Shown here one piece after another: positions 1 through 14,190 of a stretch of DNA of 64,000 nt. Both the position numbers and the translations under genes were made by a program. Numbering within the stretch: the first letter of the stretch is position 1; every line of letters starts with the position of its first letter. The notes beneath the pieces were generated by a model. That model had not been told where the DNA came from. It saw nothing but the letters and a program-made list of their open reading frames with translations, and made no database searches. Source of the DNA: Fratercula arctica (Eukaryota > Chordata > Aves > Charadriiformes > Alcidae); the NCBI GenBank assembly GCA_947846985.1, contig CANTUZ010000025.1:15188100-15252099 (forward strand). The letters are read 5' to 3'.

Positions 1-1999
1 CAAGGGCTACTATTTGTTCTTCTGCAGGTTACTCAGGATGCTGGGGCATGGCTATGAACAGCAGTGCATACTGGCAAGACACATACTCATGCACAACATG
101 AGTATTTTACTAACAATCTCTTACAGACTTGGACAAGTGTATGCCTTATTCTCTCCCAGTGTTGTGGTCATCAAATTGAGGGAATTCTTGTTTATATTGC
201 CCTTAGATGATGGTGAAAAATATTCAAATATATTCTATGGTGTGTCATCTGTGTGTCAGGTAAATACAGGAAAAAAAGGACAAAAATGCAGAACTCACAA
301 ATAACAAACATGTTGACATTAGAAAACCATGGCTTCTTTTACTTATTTACCTCATACATGCAACTAACAGACTGGTGTGTATTTTGCACACCCATACTAA
401 GCCTCATGCATGTATGGCTGAGCCTACACCTGGTGAGCCTAATGAAAACATGCAGAAAACTCTGGAGAGTCATGATTTGATCACTGATAGCCACCACAAC
501 CAAATGTGGCCTCAGTTCTCTTCATAGTAGCCAACATCAAGATAAGTACTACCTTACTTTGAATGCTACTGGTTTCCTATCTAAAATGTGGATCTTTAAA
601 AAAGAAAATTAACCTTCCAAGCATCATTACATGACAGAGTTACCAAGAAACCCCCCAGAGTCCAACATTCATGATTTATGAATCTAGCTGAATTCAGACG
701 CCTGGAAAATAAAAAGCATTGCGGTTAGGTCTTGTATAGTTTGCTAGTACATTAGTTATAATATTGTTGTCACTGAGAACCACATGTGTAGTGATGTTGT
801 GGAAATTATACTTATTTCTACCAGCCAATTTAATTCAAATCCTACATATCAATAAAACCTCATGAATTATATCATAGATAAAGGTGGGACAAAATTCTGG
901 TGTAACTCTATGGGTAGGAAACATTGCCTATAAACTTATGAAATTTAATTTGACAGCAAACCAAAAGTCTACCAAATCCAGAATACTGATTCTTTTCTTT
1001 TCACTTTAATTTCTCATATCATTGTTATCACAGCTGTATCTAAGAACTTTCCAGTAAAACATTAAGTAAATTTTGTCACCTTCATTTTCTCATTTTATGT
1101 GTGTGCAATGTTTATGGCAAATTATATGGCAGATCTGAGAAGTGGTAGACAACCTAAGATAAAACCACGTCAAGGAGCAGGCTTGCAATTAAACAGGCTG
1201 GACAAGTGTGTGATAGTGCTCTTGCCTATATCATGACCCTGAATTTACTGAAAACTGTCTCTTGCCAATAACAACTGAAACCTTAGATTTTGACTGTATG
1301 CTACTTACCATATTACAGAAAGCCAGGCCGTATGGCAGATAATGTTTCTGGGCAAACGTGCTTCAGATAAATGGGCAATGCAGAATCTCCTAAACATTGA
1401 TGTTGTCGTTCCCAGGTACATAATATTGTTATTTATAATATGTTTAAGAAAGAGTAGATTTTTAACTTCTAGAACAGGATGGAGTATGTTAAACAAATAA
1501 ACAGATTAGAAAAAGTTATTAATACATGCCAGAAAGAAACCAGACTTTTGCATATCTGAAGGATCTAGCAGAAATACTGAACTATTGACTTAACTTACTT
1601 GACTGTTTGCCAAAGGAGACTTTCCTGGGACACTTCTTTCTTCAAAGTATTTTCTTCTGAAGCCTACATGTGTTCTACCATTCAGTCATCAGAGTAGCTG
1701 TATTTCAAACAGTGACCACAATGAACTCCAGTAGAGAAAATATGCTTGAATAAGCTTTTACAGGTCACTTCAGAACTCTAAATTCTGCGGGAGATCAAAA
1801 TGGATAAGAACACTGTACTAAGACAAAAAATGTTACAAGTTTTTTCATGTAGAGAACAATAAGAATAAGATTTTTTTTAATAAGAATATGTTCAAAGTCA
1901 GGTCTGGATATTATTTGAAAAAATTTATTTTTTCAAGTTCTTTGTCCATTTACATTTGGAATTAAAGAAGCATTCATTAAAATAATATTATATCGTCTC
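1..1999. other. Non-coding flank, no gene recognised
   Basis: AT-rich DNA with only short chance reading frames. I saw no domain, no convincing splice-flanked exon and no recognisable repeat apart from short A/T runs. Confidence 0.6.
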
Positions 2000-2008
2000 T
2001 TCTGTGAA

Positions 2009-2929
2009 ATCAACAACCTGGATGAGGGGACAGAGTGTACCCTCGGCAAGTTTGCTGATGATACAAAACTGGGAGGAGTGGCTGACACTTCAGAAGGCTG
2101 TGCCACCATACAGCGAGACCTAGACAGGCTAGAGAGTTGGGTGCAGGAAACCTAATGAAGTGCAACAAGGGCAAATGTAGGATCCTGAACCTAGGGAGGA
2201 ATAACCCCATGCACCAGTACAGGTTGGGGGCTGACCTGCTGGAGAGCAGCTCTGTGGAAAGAGACCTGGGAGTCCTGGTGGACAACAGGATGACCATGAG
2301 GCAGCAATGTGCCCTTGTGGCCAAGAAGGCCAATGGCATCCTGGGATGCATTAAAAAGAGCATGGCCAGGAGGTCGAGGAAGGCCATCCTCCCCCTCTAC
2401 TCTGCCCTGGTGAGGCTGCATCTGGAGTACTGTGTCCAGTTCTGGGCTCCCCAGTTCAAGAAGGACAGGGAACCATTGGAGAGAGTCCAGCAGAGGGCTA
2501 TGAAGATGATTAGAGGACTGGAGCACCTCTCTTATGAGGAAAGGCTGAGAGACCTGGGTCTGTTTAGCCCGGAGAAGAGAAGACTGAGAGGAGACCTCAT
2601 CAGTGCTTATAAGTATCTAAAGGGCAGGTGTCAGGAGGTTGGGGCCAGGCTCTTTTCAGTGGTGCCCAGCAACAGGACAAGAGGTAACAGGCACAAACTG
2701 GAACACAGGAAATTCCATCTGAACATAAGGAAAAACTTCTTTGAGGGTGGCAGAGCACTGGAACAGGCTGCCCAGAGAGGTGGTGGAGTCTCCTTCTCTG
2801 GAGATCTTCAAAACCTGCCTGGACGCATTCCTGTGCAACCTGCTCTAGGTGACCCTGCTCTGGCAGGGGGGTTGGACTAGATGATCCCCAAAGGTCCCTT
2901 CCAACCCCTATCATTCTGTGATTCTGTGA
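2009..2929 (+). mobile_element. CR1 LINE fragment, 5'-truncated, with 3' tail
   Basis: This is the 3' part of a CR1 non-LTR retrotransposon. The forward frames encode the C-terminal part of the CR1 reverse-transcriptase ORF: the FADDTKL-like palm motif near 2050 (written with synonymous drift), then the [29 protein letters not shown] and [15 protein letters not shown] blocks up to about 2640. The 3' end has the typical GGTTGGACTAGATGATC stretch and two ATTCTGTG octamers. The frame shifts several times, so it is not coding now. An 11-bp direct repeat (TTCTGTGAAAT) sits at 2000-2010 and 2922-2932, overlapping the octamer tail. It may be a target duplication or microhomology used at insertion. 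Confidence 0.93.
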
Positions 2930-2932
2930 AAT

Positions 2933-5900
2933 ATCTCATAGAAAAGTTATTGTGATGCAGATAAACCTCACTGACATTTTTCATTATATTTAGTTTCAGT
3001 TTACATTGATCAATTTTGTACCCATCTTCACTTTCCCTACAGCTTTTCAACCTTTCTATACGGTGATGCTTTCAGTCTTTCCTTAGGAAAGAGGTTTCTC
3101 TGGTTGAGGAGGGTTTGTGCAAATCTATACAAGTACACGTTTTTGCTATGCAGAAATTTTAGAAATTGCATAAGGTGTAAATTTGGAAATTTTACTCAGT
3201 TACAGACTGGATGCTGCTATGTATTTAAAATACAGGTCATGAGTTTCCAGCAAACCCCACAGAGTTACTGAGTACTCAAGCCTTTGAGTCTCTTCAGAGC
3301 ACAGAAGTACATAAGTGATCATTGTTGCTTTAGAGTTGATCACAAAACATTGCAAAGATGATTCATAATTTTGCAAAAGCAGCACATTCATTAATTATCC
3401 ATCATTTGCATCACAATCAGGGGAAAATTTCACACCTCCATCCACCTTTGACTTTTAGTTTAATATTTTGCACCAGGTGTTTAAGTTCTGGGAATATTAC
3501 CTAGGAGATGTCCTACAAACAATTACTGTAAAGAAAAAAAAGAGGAGTTGATGATGATACTTCTGATTTTCTGAAACAATTTTTATCCTTTTCTTATATT
3601 TGTGTAAACCAATAGGAGCTGTGAATGCCTATAGTGTGTAAACCTATGCTCCAGCAAAATTCTTGTCCAGAGGACTCATAGTACATTGGAGATTGTGTGC
3701 TACAGTCCTCCTTGTGTGCTCAATCTGCATGTGCTCTGAGTCTATTCCAGCCTTAACAAAAGAACGCTGGAATTTGCGCTCAAGCTATAACTGTTAACAC
3801 TTTCAGCTTGACTATATCCAGTTCAAGCATTAAATGTCAGCCAAGATGGCAGCTGTTACAGTGGGGACTAAAACAAAAACCTTTTAGAATCAAAAGCATA
3901 GGTTTTACAATTCTGAATAAATCAAGCTTTTTAGGAGAACCTTGAATGTAAATACATACAGTGATCCATATAATTATTTGGCATCATGCTAGAGGAGACA
4001 ATTGCATCCAGTTGCAAATTTGTCCCTTTATAACAAGGTGGAGATGAAACTTTAAAAAAAATCTCTACTCCTTTTCTTCATTAAAGCTTTAGCTTTAATG
4101 ATTCACTTTGGATATATCTCCCCACTTTTTCTACAAATTATCCCTTAAGAGTTTTCAGTCTTTTCAGAAAATATTCTTCCCATTTGATATGGAAAATTTT
4201 GTCCACACATTTTCCATTCCAAATGCCATTGTCTAGCACTTTTAACTAATTTTACCCACAAAATACAATTCATGGCTAGAAATATAGCATTAAAAGACTG
4301 GGACCTTGCACTGTGATAGGTGTCTTGCACAAAAGAGATCAGTTCTCAATAGAACAAGACTCTGAATGAGGTGATTCATTTAAGACAGGTATTAACAGAG
4401 TAACATAAGCCTATGCAGATTGATTAATTTCCAATCAAATTACAAATCTCAGTCTAGGTCTGTAACTAAGGATCAATTAATTAATTGACTTGGTGTATGC
4501 AAACAATTTCAACTTGGCTCTCCACACATTTAGGACAGGAAGAGTCAAGATGAATGAGTCCTTCACAGTTGTTTTTTAGTTACTGGGTTTTGTCTCTACC
4601 ATAGAGACTTGATTAATTCTAAATTAGTCATTTTGGGTATCATCACCATCCATATATGTGTGTGGGTTTTCCCTATGTGATATTCTGTTTAGATCTAACT
4701 CAAATTTCTGTACATATATATAGACATATTAAGAGGGATCAAGACTCTGAATTGCCTCACAACTCAGGTTTTGATGATTTCCTTAAAATCTATCAAAGAA
4801 GATTTTCCTTGTATAAAGAAAAAAACACAAGCCAACCAAACAAAAAGCAACCAAACTATTGTTCTCCCCTTTATGGAACAGAAAAATTTGTTCAGACCCT
4901 GTGCACTCCTTAAACTGAAATGTTCCACCAAAGCTCAATGCCAAGTCCTAGTTTGTTTGCTAGCGGTAACAGATTTGTTGACCTTTTAAATTTCAAAATT
5001 ATATGACCTAAAACAGTAGATGAACAAATGAACAAATCTCTTTCCTATCCCTTTTTAAAGAAGAAACAAGACAGGTTAGCTGGATAACAGGTCTGATCTC
5101 AGCAGCTTTGCATGTGTTTCAACATCAGCCCCTCCCTTAAACACCTCTATAAATTCCAAAATGCCTCTCATCACCTGTCCTCATACCTCCATCACATCAA
5201 GGACTCTTGAATATCCACTGCAAGGTGGAAGGAGAGATTTCTGAAGAGTCATAGCTATTCACACTTTTCTCCCAGCTCGATCCCAATTCTCTGTAGTTAC
5301 TTCTTCATTGCTAGGAAACATCATGAGTTACAAATTGAGAGAAATGGTTACTCAGTCCTAAACACGAGTGTGGGTCAATGACTGAGGTCCCCAAATAAAT
5401 CAATAGCACTGGAATAGGCAAGCACCCCCTTCTGGGCCACACATACTTCAGGACAGTGAAAGCACAGATGAAGGAGCCCTTATTGGTTACCTTTCCAGCA
5501 TGAAAAATCAAATGCAATTTGTCCATAGTAGTGGGCTTAATCTCTGTCTGATTATCTGGTGCCACAAAGATGTGACCCATGCCTATGCCTCTGATTTTTA
5601 ATAAACACATTTGCTGGGTCCAATAATTCAGCAATTTGTACAGAAAATTAGATGTAATTTGCCCTGAATGCCACTGGTTTCTCAGATAGTTCAAAACAAT
5701 GCCAGGCAGCTCAGCAAGTAACTGCAGCATCTCTGCAACTGAATCAGGCTGGAGACCAGATTTCCTTGCTGGAGCCCTCTGCTGCCTGCTTCAAATCCAG
5801 GCTCTCCACCACCTCCAAATTCCATAGTCTCCTACTCATCCTCTTCAGCCTTCCTCCACATTCTTCTTCCCTATCCTATTACTCCCTTTCTCCCATCCTA

Positions 5901-7578
5901 GTCTTCCTTTGAAATGTTCGGTATAAAGGGTCTGATGCAATGATAAACGGGCTTGTTTTTCCCATTGAAATCAAGGAGATCAGTGCAGACTCTGCAACAA
6001 GAATCTTTGCCATTAAGGCCTACACCTGCTCTCTCAGACATGTACCTGTCCTCCCCTGCCTCTCCCCTAGCATTTCCAGAGGTGCCAATGGATTTGTGAT
6101 ACCTGTGACTTTTAGCGATCTGTCCTGAAAGCCTAATAAAGAGATGGAAGTTGTACTTTTTTTGCTGTTGGTCATTTGTCAGTCTCCTCTTCCCCCTTGC
6201 TGTCCAGCAAGGGACCCTGACGGCTGCTGCCTGTTCCAGTTAGCTTGAATAGCCAGTGGAAGACATTGGGGCTCTTAAATAGCCTCCTTCTAGGCCACAT
6301 TCAGCCCCATCCCTAAATAAAATGAAATAAAATTTTAAGATATTATACAGAAAGGTTTCTCTGAAGCATCCCAAGCTCATGCGGGATATTTATGACCCTG
6401 ATCTCCCACTCCTGTCTCTATTCTTTTTTTCCCACTTTTTCTTCCTCCTCCCTCCCCACCTCCTTTTTTCCCCCCTTTCCTTTCTTTCAGTTCCTTTTCT
6501 TGCACTCCTATCTGCTCCTGGCTTTCATTTTTGGGTTCCCCCTTCTCTAGCAGCAGGGATATCTCCCCACCCCTTCCGAGAGCAAGGCACTGCTGAGTAA
6601 AACAGGTTTATTTCTCTGAGCAGTGTTGTAGCAACTTTCTGCAGCAGTTTAAAGAGAAATTACAACAATAATATAAACATTAAGATGAAAAAGAGCATCT
6701 CACAAAATGGGCATCTTTTTATTTGAAATAATAATAGGGTTAAAGTCTCCTTAAAGTGGTGCTTCATGTAATAGGAACCCCACAACATTTCCATAGAACT
6801 GAATAGATGGGGAAGAAATAAAAAAGACATCCCATCCTTTTTCTAGGTTATTTTTTTTCCTATAATCACCAATAACCCACTATTAGGTTTCAAGGAATAA
6901 AATAACTCTTAGACTGTCTAGATATCAGTTCAGAACTAGTCTTTTTCCCCCTAGCAGCAGTCTGGAAAGATGATTCCTCATGACACCTGAAGTCTATAAT
7001 TGTCATATCACTCATTCCCATGGAGAAGTCCAGGCAGGTGGTATCTGCCCTTTGATTATTTCTGTTCTTTTTTTACCTGGTTTCCACACCATTCACAAAT
7101 GTCAGATGTGGTACAGTGGAATATCTGTATTTTGGGGAGGGAAGGAGAAGGGTACTGGAAGGGGTTAACTCTATCTATGCTGGTGCAAGCAATGCCAACT
7201 TCTGTGTTTAAACTCTCATTTCCAAATGGTTGCTGTGTGTTTTTTGTGATGTGTAGAGGCCCCAGGTGGGAGACGGGTCCTCATGTGCAAGGTGCTGTAC
7301 AAACACATTAAATTCTCTGACTTGAAGATCTTACAGTGTAAGTAGAGAAGACCAGGGAGAGGCTGGAGGGTAGAGGCAGAATGAGCACAATCTTTGTTCT
7401 ACAGCAAACAGCTAAATTAAATAGTGTCCCCTGTGGGCTGAAAGAAATCAGAAGGAGAAATGGACATTGAACATCGATTACCTGAACCTCAGTGTTTTGC
7501 TCAGAAAGCAGTTTAGTCTTCAGGCAAAATCTGGCCTCAGGTTTGATCTTTCAATAACATTCTTTACTTTCCTCATAG
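2933..7578. other. Non-coding stretch with a polypyrimidine tract
   Basis: No gene or transposon was recognised. The most distinctive content is a C/T-rich strand run at about 6395-6500, with long T and C blocks. The reading frames here are short and show no family resemblance. Confidence 0.55.
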
Positions 7579-8592
7579 GGAAGCCTAGGAAGTGTGGGTT
7601 GGATGAATGGACAGTGGGATGGATTGAAAACTGGTTGAAAGATAGAGCTCAGACGGTCGTGATTAGGGGCATAGAGTCTAGTTGGAGGTCCGTGACAAGC
7701 GGTGTTCCCCAGAGGTCAGTACTGGGCCCAGTCCTGTTCAATATATTCATCAATGACCTGGATGAAGGGATAGAGTGCACCCTCAGCAAGTTTGCTGATG
7801 ACATAAAGCTGGGAGGGGTGGCTGACACACCAGAAGGCTGTGCCGCCATTCAGCAAGACCTGGACAGGCTGGAGAGTTGGGCGGAGAGGAACCTTATGAA
7901 ATTCAGTAAGGGCAAGTGTAGGGTGCTGCACCTGGGGAGGAATAACCCCATGCACCAGGTTAGAGGTTGACCTGCTGGAGAGCAGCTCTGTGGAAAGAGA
8001 CCTGGAGAGTCCTAGTGGACAACAGGATGACCATGAGGCAGCAATGTGCCCTTGTGGCCAAGAAGGCCAATGGCATCCTGGGGTGCATTAAAAAGAGCAT
8101 GGCCAACAGGTCAAGGGAGGTCATCCTCCCCCTCTACTCTGCCCTGGTGAGGCCGCATCTGGAGTACTGTGTCCAGTTCTGGGCTCCCCGGTTCAAGAAG
8201 GACAGGGAACTGCTGGAGAGGGTGCAGCAGAGGGCTACCAAGATGATTAGAGGACTGGAGCACCTCTCTTGTGAAGAAAGGCTGAGGGATTTGGGTCTCT
8301 TCAGTCTGGAAAAAAGATGACTGAGGGGGGACCTTATCAACACTTATAAATACTTAAAGGGTGGATGTCAGGAGGATGGGGCCAGGCTCTTTTCAGTGGT
8401 GCCCGGCAACAGGACAAGAGGTAATGGGCACAAACTTGAGCATAGGAAGTTCCACCTAAACATGAGGAGGACCTTCTTTACTTTGAGGGTGGCAGAGCAC
8501 TGGAACAGACTGCCCAGAGAGGTGGTGGAGTCTCTGTCTCTGGAGACATTCAAAACCCGCCTGGATGCGTTCCTGTGCAACCGTTCCTGCAA
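7579..8592 (+). mobile_element. CR1 LINE fragment lacking its 3' end
   Basis: CR1 reverse-transcriptase coding sequence from the motif upstream of the SGVPQ box (about 7690) through [14 protein letters not shown] and FADD, to the DLGLF and late [13 protein letters not shown] blocks near 8580. The frame changes near 7965, and a stop interrupts it near 8318. Unlike typical CR1 copies, which lose the 5' end and keep the 3' end, this one stops before the GGTTGGACTAGATGATC/ATTCTGTG tail. A later deletion or rearrangement probably removed it. Its divergence from the copies at 2.0 kb and 53.8 kb is small by eye, so it belongs to a similar subfamily. Confidence 0.92.
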
Positions 8593-8599
8593 CATTAGA

Positions 8600-11500
8600 C
8601 TGGGATTTATGTGGAGCAGAGCAGAAAGGAAGAAAAGGGAAAGATGTCAAAACTTATTTCCTAAAAATAGCATGGGAGTCAATAAAAAGGCATCTCAGTA
8701 ATGGAATAAGATCAAGAAAACCTAGATGAAGTTGGCAGCAAAGGTGAGGTAAATCTCACCAAAGCAAAAATACGAATAGTCCCAAATTGCTACAAAGGTC
8801 CATTGTATCTATTAGCAACTCTACCTGTTCCTTTGAGTTTTTCTTTCAGGCCAGTCCTAGTGCAGTTGAGGATTTTCCATTTCTAGACTCTTTCACTCCT
8901 TCTGCAGTGACTTGCTTCTGATTTAGAAATATTTTCTCTTTTAGGAATAGTAACCCTGAAATATATAGTCAGGAAATCTCCTTGCAGGACATCTGACAGA
9001 TACGATTTCTTTTCTGGACAATTCATAATGTGCAACATGTACCAAGCCTATTGTCAAAGTTGATTAACACACTGCAGTCCACAAAGGTCCTCCTGTCTGT
9101 AATGTTGTTTAAGGTGAATAAAATTATACTAATATTTGTTAATTTGAATTGCAAATAACATTGCTATACAAATGCCACTTTATGATAATTAAAATGAAAG
9201 ATTTTGACTATTTTTTATTTATTAATTCAACCAAGACACACGTAAATAAGATAGAACCAGGGCAGGGGGATGGAGGATGGGGGGGGAAAGCTTGCATTAC
9301 ACTTGCAAATTATTTGTCTCCCATCCAGTTAACTTATGCTCCTTCCTACTGGTTTCTTGAGACACTGAAGAAAAGTATATTCAGTGTATCATGAAAGTTA
9401 TAGGTCTATTTTTTGGTCATTTACGCTAGCTTTTTCAACCTTTTTTTAAAAGGTTCAAAGACCATTCATCCTAAAAGAGTGAGACAACTTATGCAGAGTT
9501 GCTACAATGGTTTTCATCTTACAAAGAAATAAAGTGTAGGCTAAATTGAGAATGTTTGATTACTATTCCCTCATAGCACCTTGTTTGTTTCCTTGCTTAC
9601 ATGCATGTACATATTTATATAATGCAATGATAAAAAATGTGAGGTTTTTATGGCCCAACCTTTTGATGTTTTATGAAACATCTCAGATCAGAGAAACACT
9701 GACTTACTAATGTTCTTTATCGTTTACCATAAAGTCAGTGCAGGGTCACCCCCTCAAGGTATATTTTTACTGCTATGTCCAAATTTAAATGTCATAAGGT
9801 ATTTGGCTTTCATCTATGTTATCTTTGTGCTATCCCCTTTATAGTTAAAGGTACCATCTAAAGCCTGATTCTCTTCCATCATTTTATGTATTTATTTTGG
9901 CAGAAACTTATTAGTACTCTTTCAGGACAAACCTTTGCACTATTTGATCACTCCTTATTTGCATTTTTAATAGTCCCCATTAGACAGACTCTGAAGTAAT
10001 TAGCCAAGCATCTGTAATAGAAAACTCCTGTTTCCTATTTTCAGAACTACAAAACTAATGGCTAAAGCTCTACTAGAAAAATTAAGTAATAAGAAAAATA
10101 TTGTGTTAAGATTAGCAATAGAGCAGCTGCCATGAATTACCGCAATAATGACTTGCAGCTCAAAATGTTTAAGTAGATAAAAATTAACCTAAACTTTGTT
10201 TCTGTGGTCTACAAAATAGAGATGTCCCAGATTTAAAATAAAAAAAAAAAGGTGTATATAATGTATATGAAATTATTCCAGTTTTGTTAGGTTTTGGGGT
10301 TTTTTTCAGTCTTTAATGTGACAAAAACCATCCTGAAGACAAATAAACCAAAATTCCAGCTACCAATTTTTCACTGTGTTTACGTAAGTTATAAATGTAT
10401 GGGTTAAATATCAGTGAAAAATTATAACATGTAGGCCTAATCTTTTAAACTCTTGAAGTGCTTTGCTCCCTTTGATTTCAACAGACATTTGGTGCCTAAG
10501 TCACTTCAAAGTCACAGATCTTAGGACTGTGATTCAGTTGCCCGAACACTGATCTCTTGCTTTAGATATCATAAGTTATCCCCCTTCCATCCAGCTACTG
10601 CTGCAAAATGGATTAAAGGGCATTAGACATCCACATTCAGGCAACTGATTTTTGCCCCAAGTTATTTCCATTCTTTTTCAGAACTTTATTCAGCATTTGC
10701 TTTTAATTTTTCTATCATCCAGAATGACAGAAGTTGTCAAAAAAGTTGGGGTTTTTTAAAGTATCACTGTCACTTTTTTCTTCAAGTTGAATATGTGATA
10801 CATTAATTGGCCAGCAGTCTTTTGCAAACACATCCATTCTGAGACACTACCTCAGTAAGACTATCGTTCGAATGGTGAAATTCCATATAAAAAATTGAGT
10901 GATTAATGATGGCACATAGCCAAATGGAAAGTGAAAGTAATTTTGTTAGGAGTTTTCAAATAATTTTCTTTTTTCCTGGCATTTCAAAATTCCCAAACAG
11001 TGAAAAATTAACAAAAATAAAATCAACACTTTCTATTGAACATTAACAGATGGTCTAAATTCCCAATCAGTTTGGGAAAACATTAATGGTTGAAATGGGT
11101 ACTTCTGGATATAAAGGTTTTCCTAGGAGTAATTTACATAGAAGAATTAAAGTAACATGCTAACACTAGCAAATATGAATGAAAAATGGCCTTCTTTGAA
11201 AGGCTTTGGAAAATAAATGATTTTTCATTTTTCAATCCAGCCCCCTCAAAAGGGATATTGGTATTTTAATGTATTTGCTTTTTCTTACTATTTTTATGTA
11301 CTCCAAAATTCATTCCCACTACCCAAGTCACACATTTACTTTATAATATTAAAATTTAAATCAAAGTTCATACTTTTTGTTTTCAGTTTTTAGAAAATAA
11401 ATTGAAAAAAAATCTTAAGATGTCTTTTTGCAAAAATAAGTGGAACAAAATAGTATTTACTAAAAATCTGTAAAAATCTTTTAGTTTTAATTTTTAACTT

Positions 11501-14185
11501 CTACTAACTGAACTATTGATTTACCCAAGCCATCTAAGATTAGATTTTTGTACAATGAGCATGGGAATGGTAAAATTTATTTCCTGAAAAGACATAATAT
11601 CTTGCTTTACTTATGTCCATTACTACTCTAATTTTAGTTAACATTGTAATGAAACTAGCAATATGCTTAAAACTATGGAACTAATTAATGATATATTTAT
11701 TAAAATAATAGAACTACCTAATTACTTAATGCTAAGAACATGTACAATTGTTTTAAAAATGTGGTCCTATTACCTAGCTAAGCACCAGCAAGAGATATAA
11801 TATCTTTAAATACCTTTTACTCTAGAAATAATATCATCATATTAACTACATGCCTGTATTAACTTACCATTAAAAAGTACCTTAGGACTTGTTTTGCACC
11901 TAAGTTTTCTTTAATTTGTTTTATTTTTCTTCCTTGGTCTCTTTGTAAATTACAAAATTCTTCAAAAGAAGCAAGCATGAAAAATTCTTTAAAGAAATTC
12001 AGGTTTCAGGGTACACAATAACATAGCTAATCCCCTGATCTTCAAAAACATTCCCTGCAGGACTGAACACAGCTCTGTGCTACAGTAAAAAGAAGAGAGA
12101 AATCTTTTGTTTATTTGTTTGTTTGTAATTAAGACTTTTGCTTCTGATCAAGCTGTAAAATATTCTGCCCATTCTAAAAATCATATTGGAGAGATAATAC
12201 ACTTCAGTCCTGATTTATAACTCTCTGCTACTCCAGGATTGCACCCTTGCATATATATTGTTTTTTATACCTAAAACTTGCCTGTTGGTCTCTGTCTTAG
12301 CCTGGTGCTTGTCTCTTCACACACTGTGCTCTTGATATAACTCTGTCCTGGCCTTCAGCATATAATTATTCCAAGACACTTTTTGGGCACCTCAGCAGCA
12401 ACCTGAAGCAAACTTCGCCTGCCTGTGTCAACCACTGTGGCATTGAAACGAGCATAAATGGGGATGTACTAAAGTCATTCTGAAGAGTGACTAGAGCCAG
12501 AATTTGAGCTTGGGTTTGAAGATGAAAGGCTGGTGAACTAGTACATTGTGCTTGCCCATTACACTGTCTGTTAGGAGACAATAACTTTCCCAGAACTTGC
12601 CTGATAGAGCCAAAAAACCAATGACAGAAGCCATCATTTTTGTTTCTTATCAGTAGGGATTCTATTGCTTGCAAGCTCCACAGTGTTTTGGACTCTAGCT
12701 CTACTCATCAAACCATTCCTCTTGCTCCACTCGCCAAGCAGCTTACAGAAGGCAATTAACTATTGCATAGGCATTTGACTGTAAACAATTATGGAACTCA
12801 ATATCCTGTAGCTTGGAGGGGGGAAAAAAGCCTCCTACACTGTCTGAGCTGATAATCAGTGACTGACAGTGGAAAACTCTGGCTCTGAAAGACTAATGAA
12901 GCTGTTTGAACAATTACCCCATCACCATATTCCACCACAAACTGTCTTCAACTGTGAGATTATTTCTTTTACAGGATATGGCAGTCGATGGGATCCAAAT
13001 GCCAGAAAAGAACTGGCACAGACTTTTCACTGTTCAGCTTGACCACTGCAGTCTAAGCAAATGCAAAAAAGCATGTCATGCTGTGTGCTTTTTTGAAGCT
13101 GATGATGAGAGCTGAACCATGGTGGGAGGCAAGCGAATGAGCAATGTGGCATTATTCAGATATAGCCTATGTGCTTGAATTGTACAACACAGTGTACCGA
13201 AGATGGGATCCAGGCAGTTAAGCTTTGGGCAACATGAAAGCTTCATATCAAGAAACAGGAGTCTCAAAAAGCAGACCAGCAATCTGCAGAGTTTTGATAA
13301 CAGCACAAAGTTTATGCTGATAGCTTTGTGAGGGAAAGCGATGATGCATCATTTGATGCAAACTATTCAGGCAAAACTTAAAAATCTCTCCATTAAATGT
13401 CATAACGTCTTTGGACCCCACGTCAGAGGTTCCTTTGCTGTGACAAGAAGTGATCTCCTAGGTCAGATCACCTGCATTATTTGGTTTCTTTCAAAAACCT
13501 AACATTGTTTATAGTTACCAGATATGAATTTGTATATTCTTATTGTTATTCTTATCACTTGGCCATAAATACCCATCTTTCACTTAAACTAAGTGATCAA
13601 GTGTAATCTCTGGGGAGGAAAGGAAACTTTGTCATTATCTTAGTGGTGAAAAATCTTGTATTGCTTTTACTAGGTAGATGGTGTTATTCCTTCCTTCAGA
13701 TGAGTAAAGGAATCTATAGATGGTATTTCAGACTTTCTTGCAGTTCCAGATTTACCTTTAACCATCTAAGTTTCCATGGCTAATATGGTAATCCGAGTTC
13801 TTTCTGTGAAGAAACACTTCCCCAGGGTGATCCATCCCATCCTAGGATAGGTATGTACCTAAAATAGAACAAATCACCTTTTATCATGTATTCTCATAAT
13901 CTATAAAGGAATCTATAAAGGAATCTAGAAAGAAAGAAAGAAAGATAGATAGGTGCCCAAAGCTGGGGGAGGCAAATATCCTCCATAGCGATTAATACAA
14001 AGTCCAGTTGGATCATTGAACAAATAAACATTAACACTGGGGACCTGTGGTTTGGCAGAAAGTTAAGCCAATGCCAGTGCCTGAACAGAAGGTCAGGATA
14101 AGATATTGGCTCCTGATGAGATCTGAGTGCCCAGGAAGTCAGCAACACTCTGCCATTTACTTCAGTGAGGAGGCACAGAGAGTGG
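8600..14185. other. Long AT-rich non-coding stretch
   Basis: I recognised no gene, LTR or LINE. The DNA is strongly AT-rich between about 9.1 and 12.2 kb. A small tandem repeat of AAAG/ATAG units lies at about 13905-13952, beside repeats of ATAAAGGAATCTA. A weak exon-like frame at 12959-13114 is discussed under rejected items. Confidence 0.55.
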
Positions 14186-14190
14186 GCCGT
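14186..14190 (+). repeat. Target-site duplication of ERV-A, left copy
   Basis: GCCGT directly precedes the TG of the 5' LTR. The same five bases follow the CA of the 3' LTR at 20463-20467. A 5-bp duplication fits an integrase-mediated ERV-L insertion and shows the two LTRs belong to one event. Confidence 0.85.

Noticed and set aside
12959..13114. Possible terminal exon after TTTCTTTTACAG
   Set aside because: A pyrimidine tract with AG followed by about 45 open codons is expected by chance; there is no domain, no partner exon and no poly(A) signal close by.
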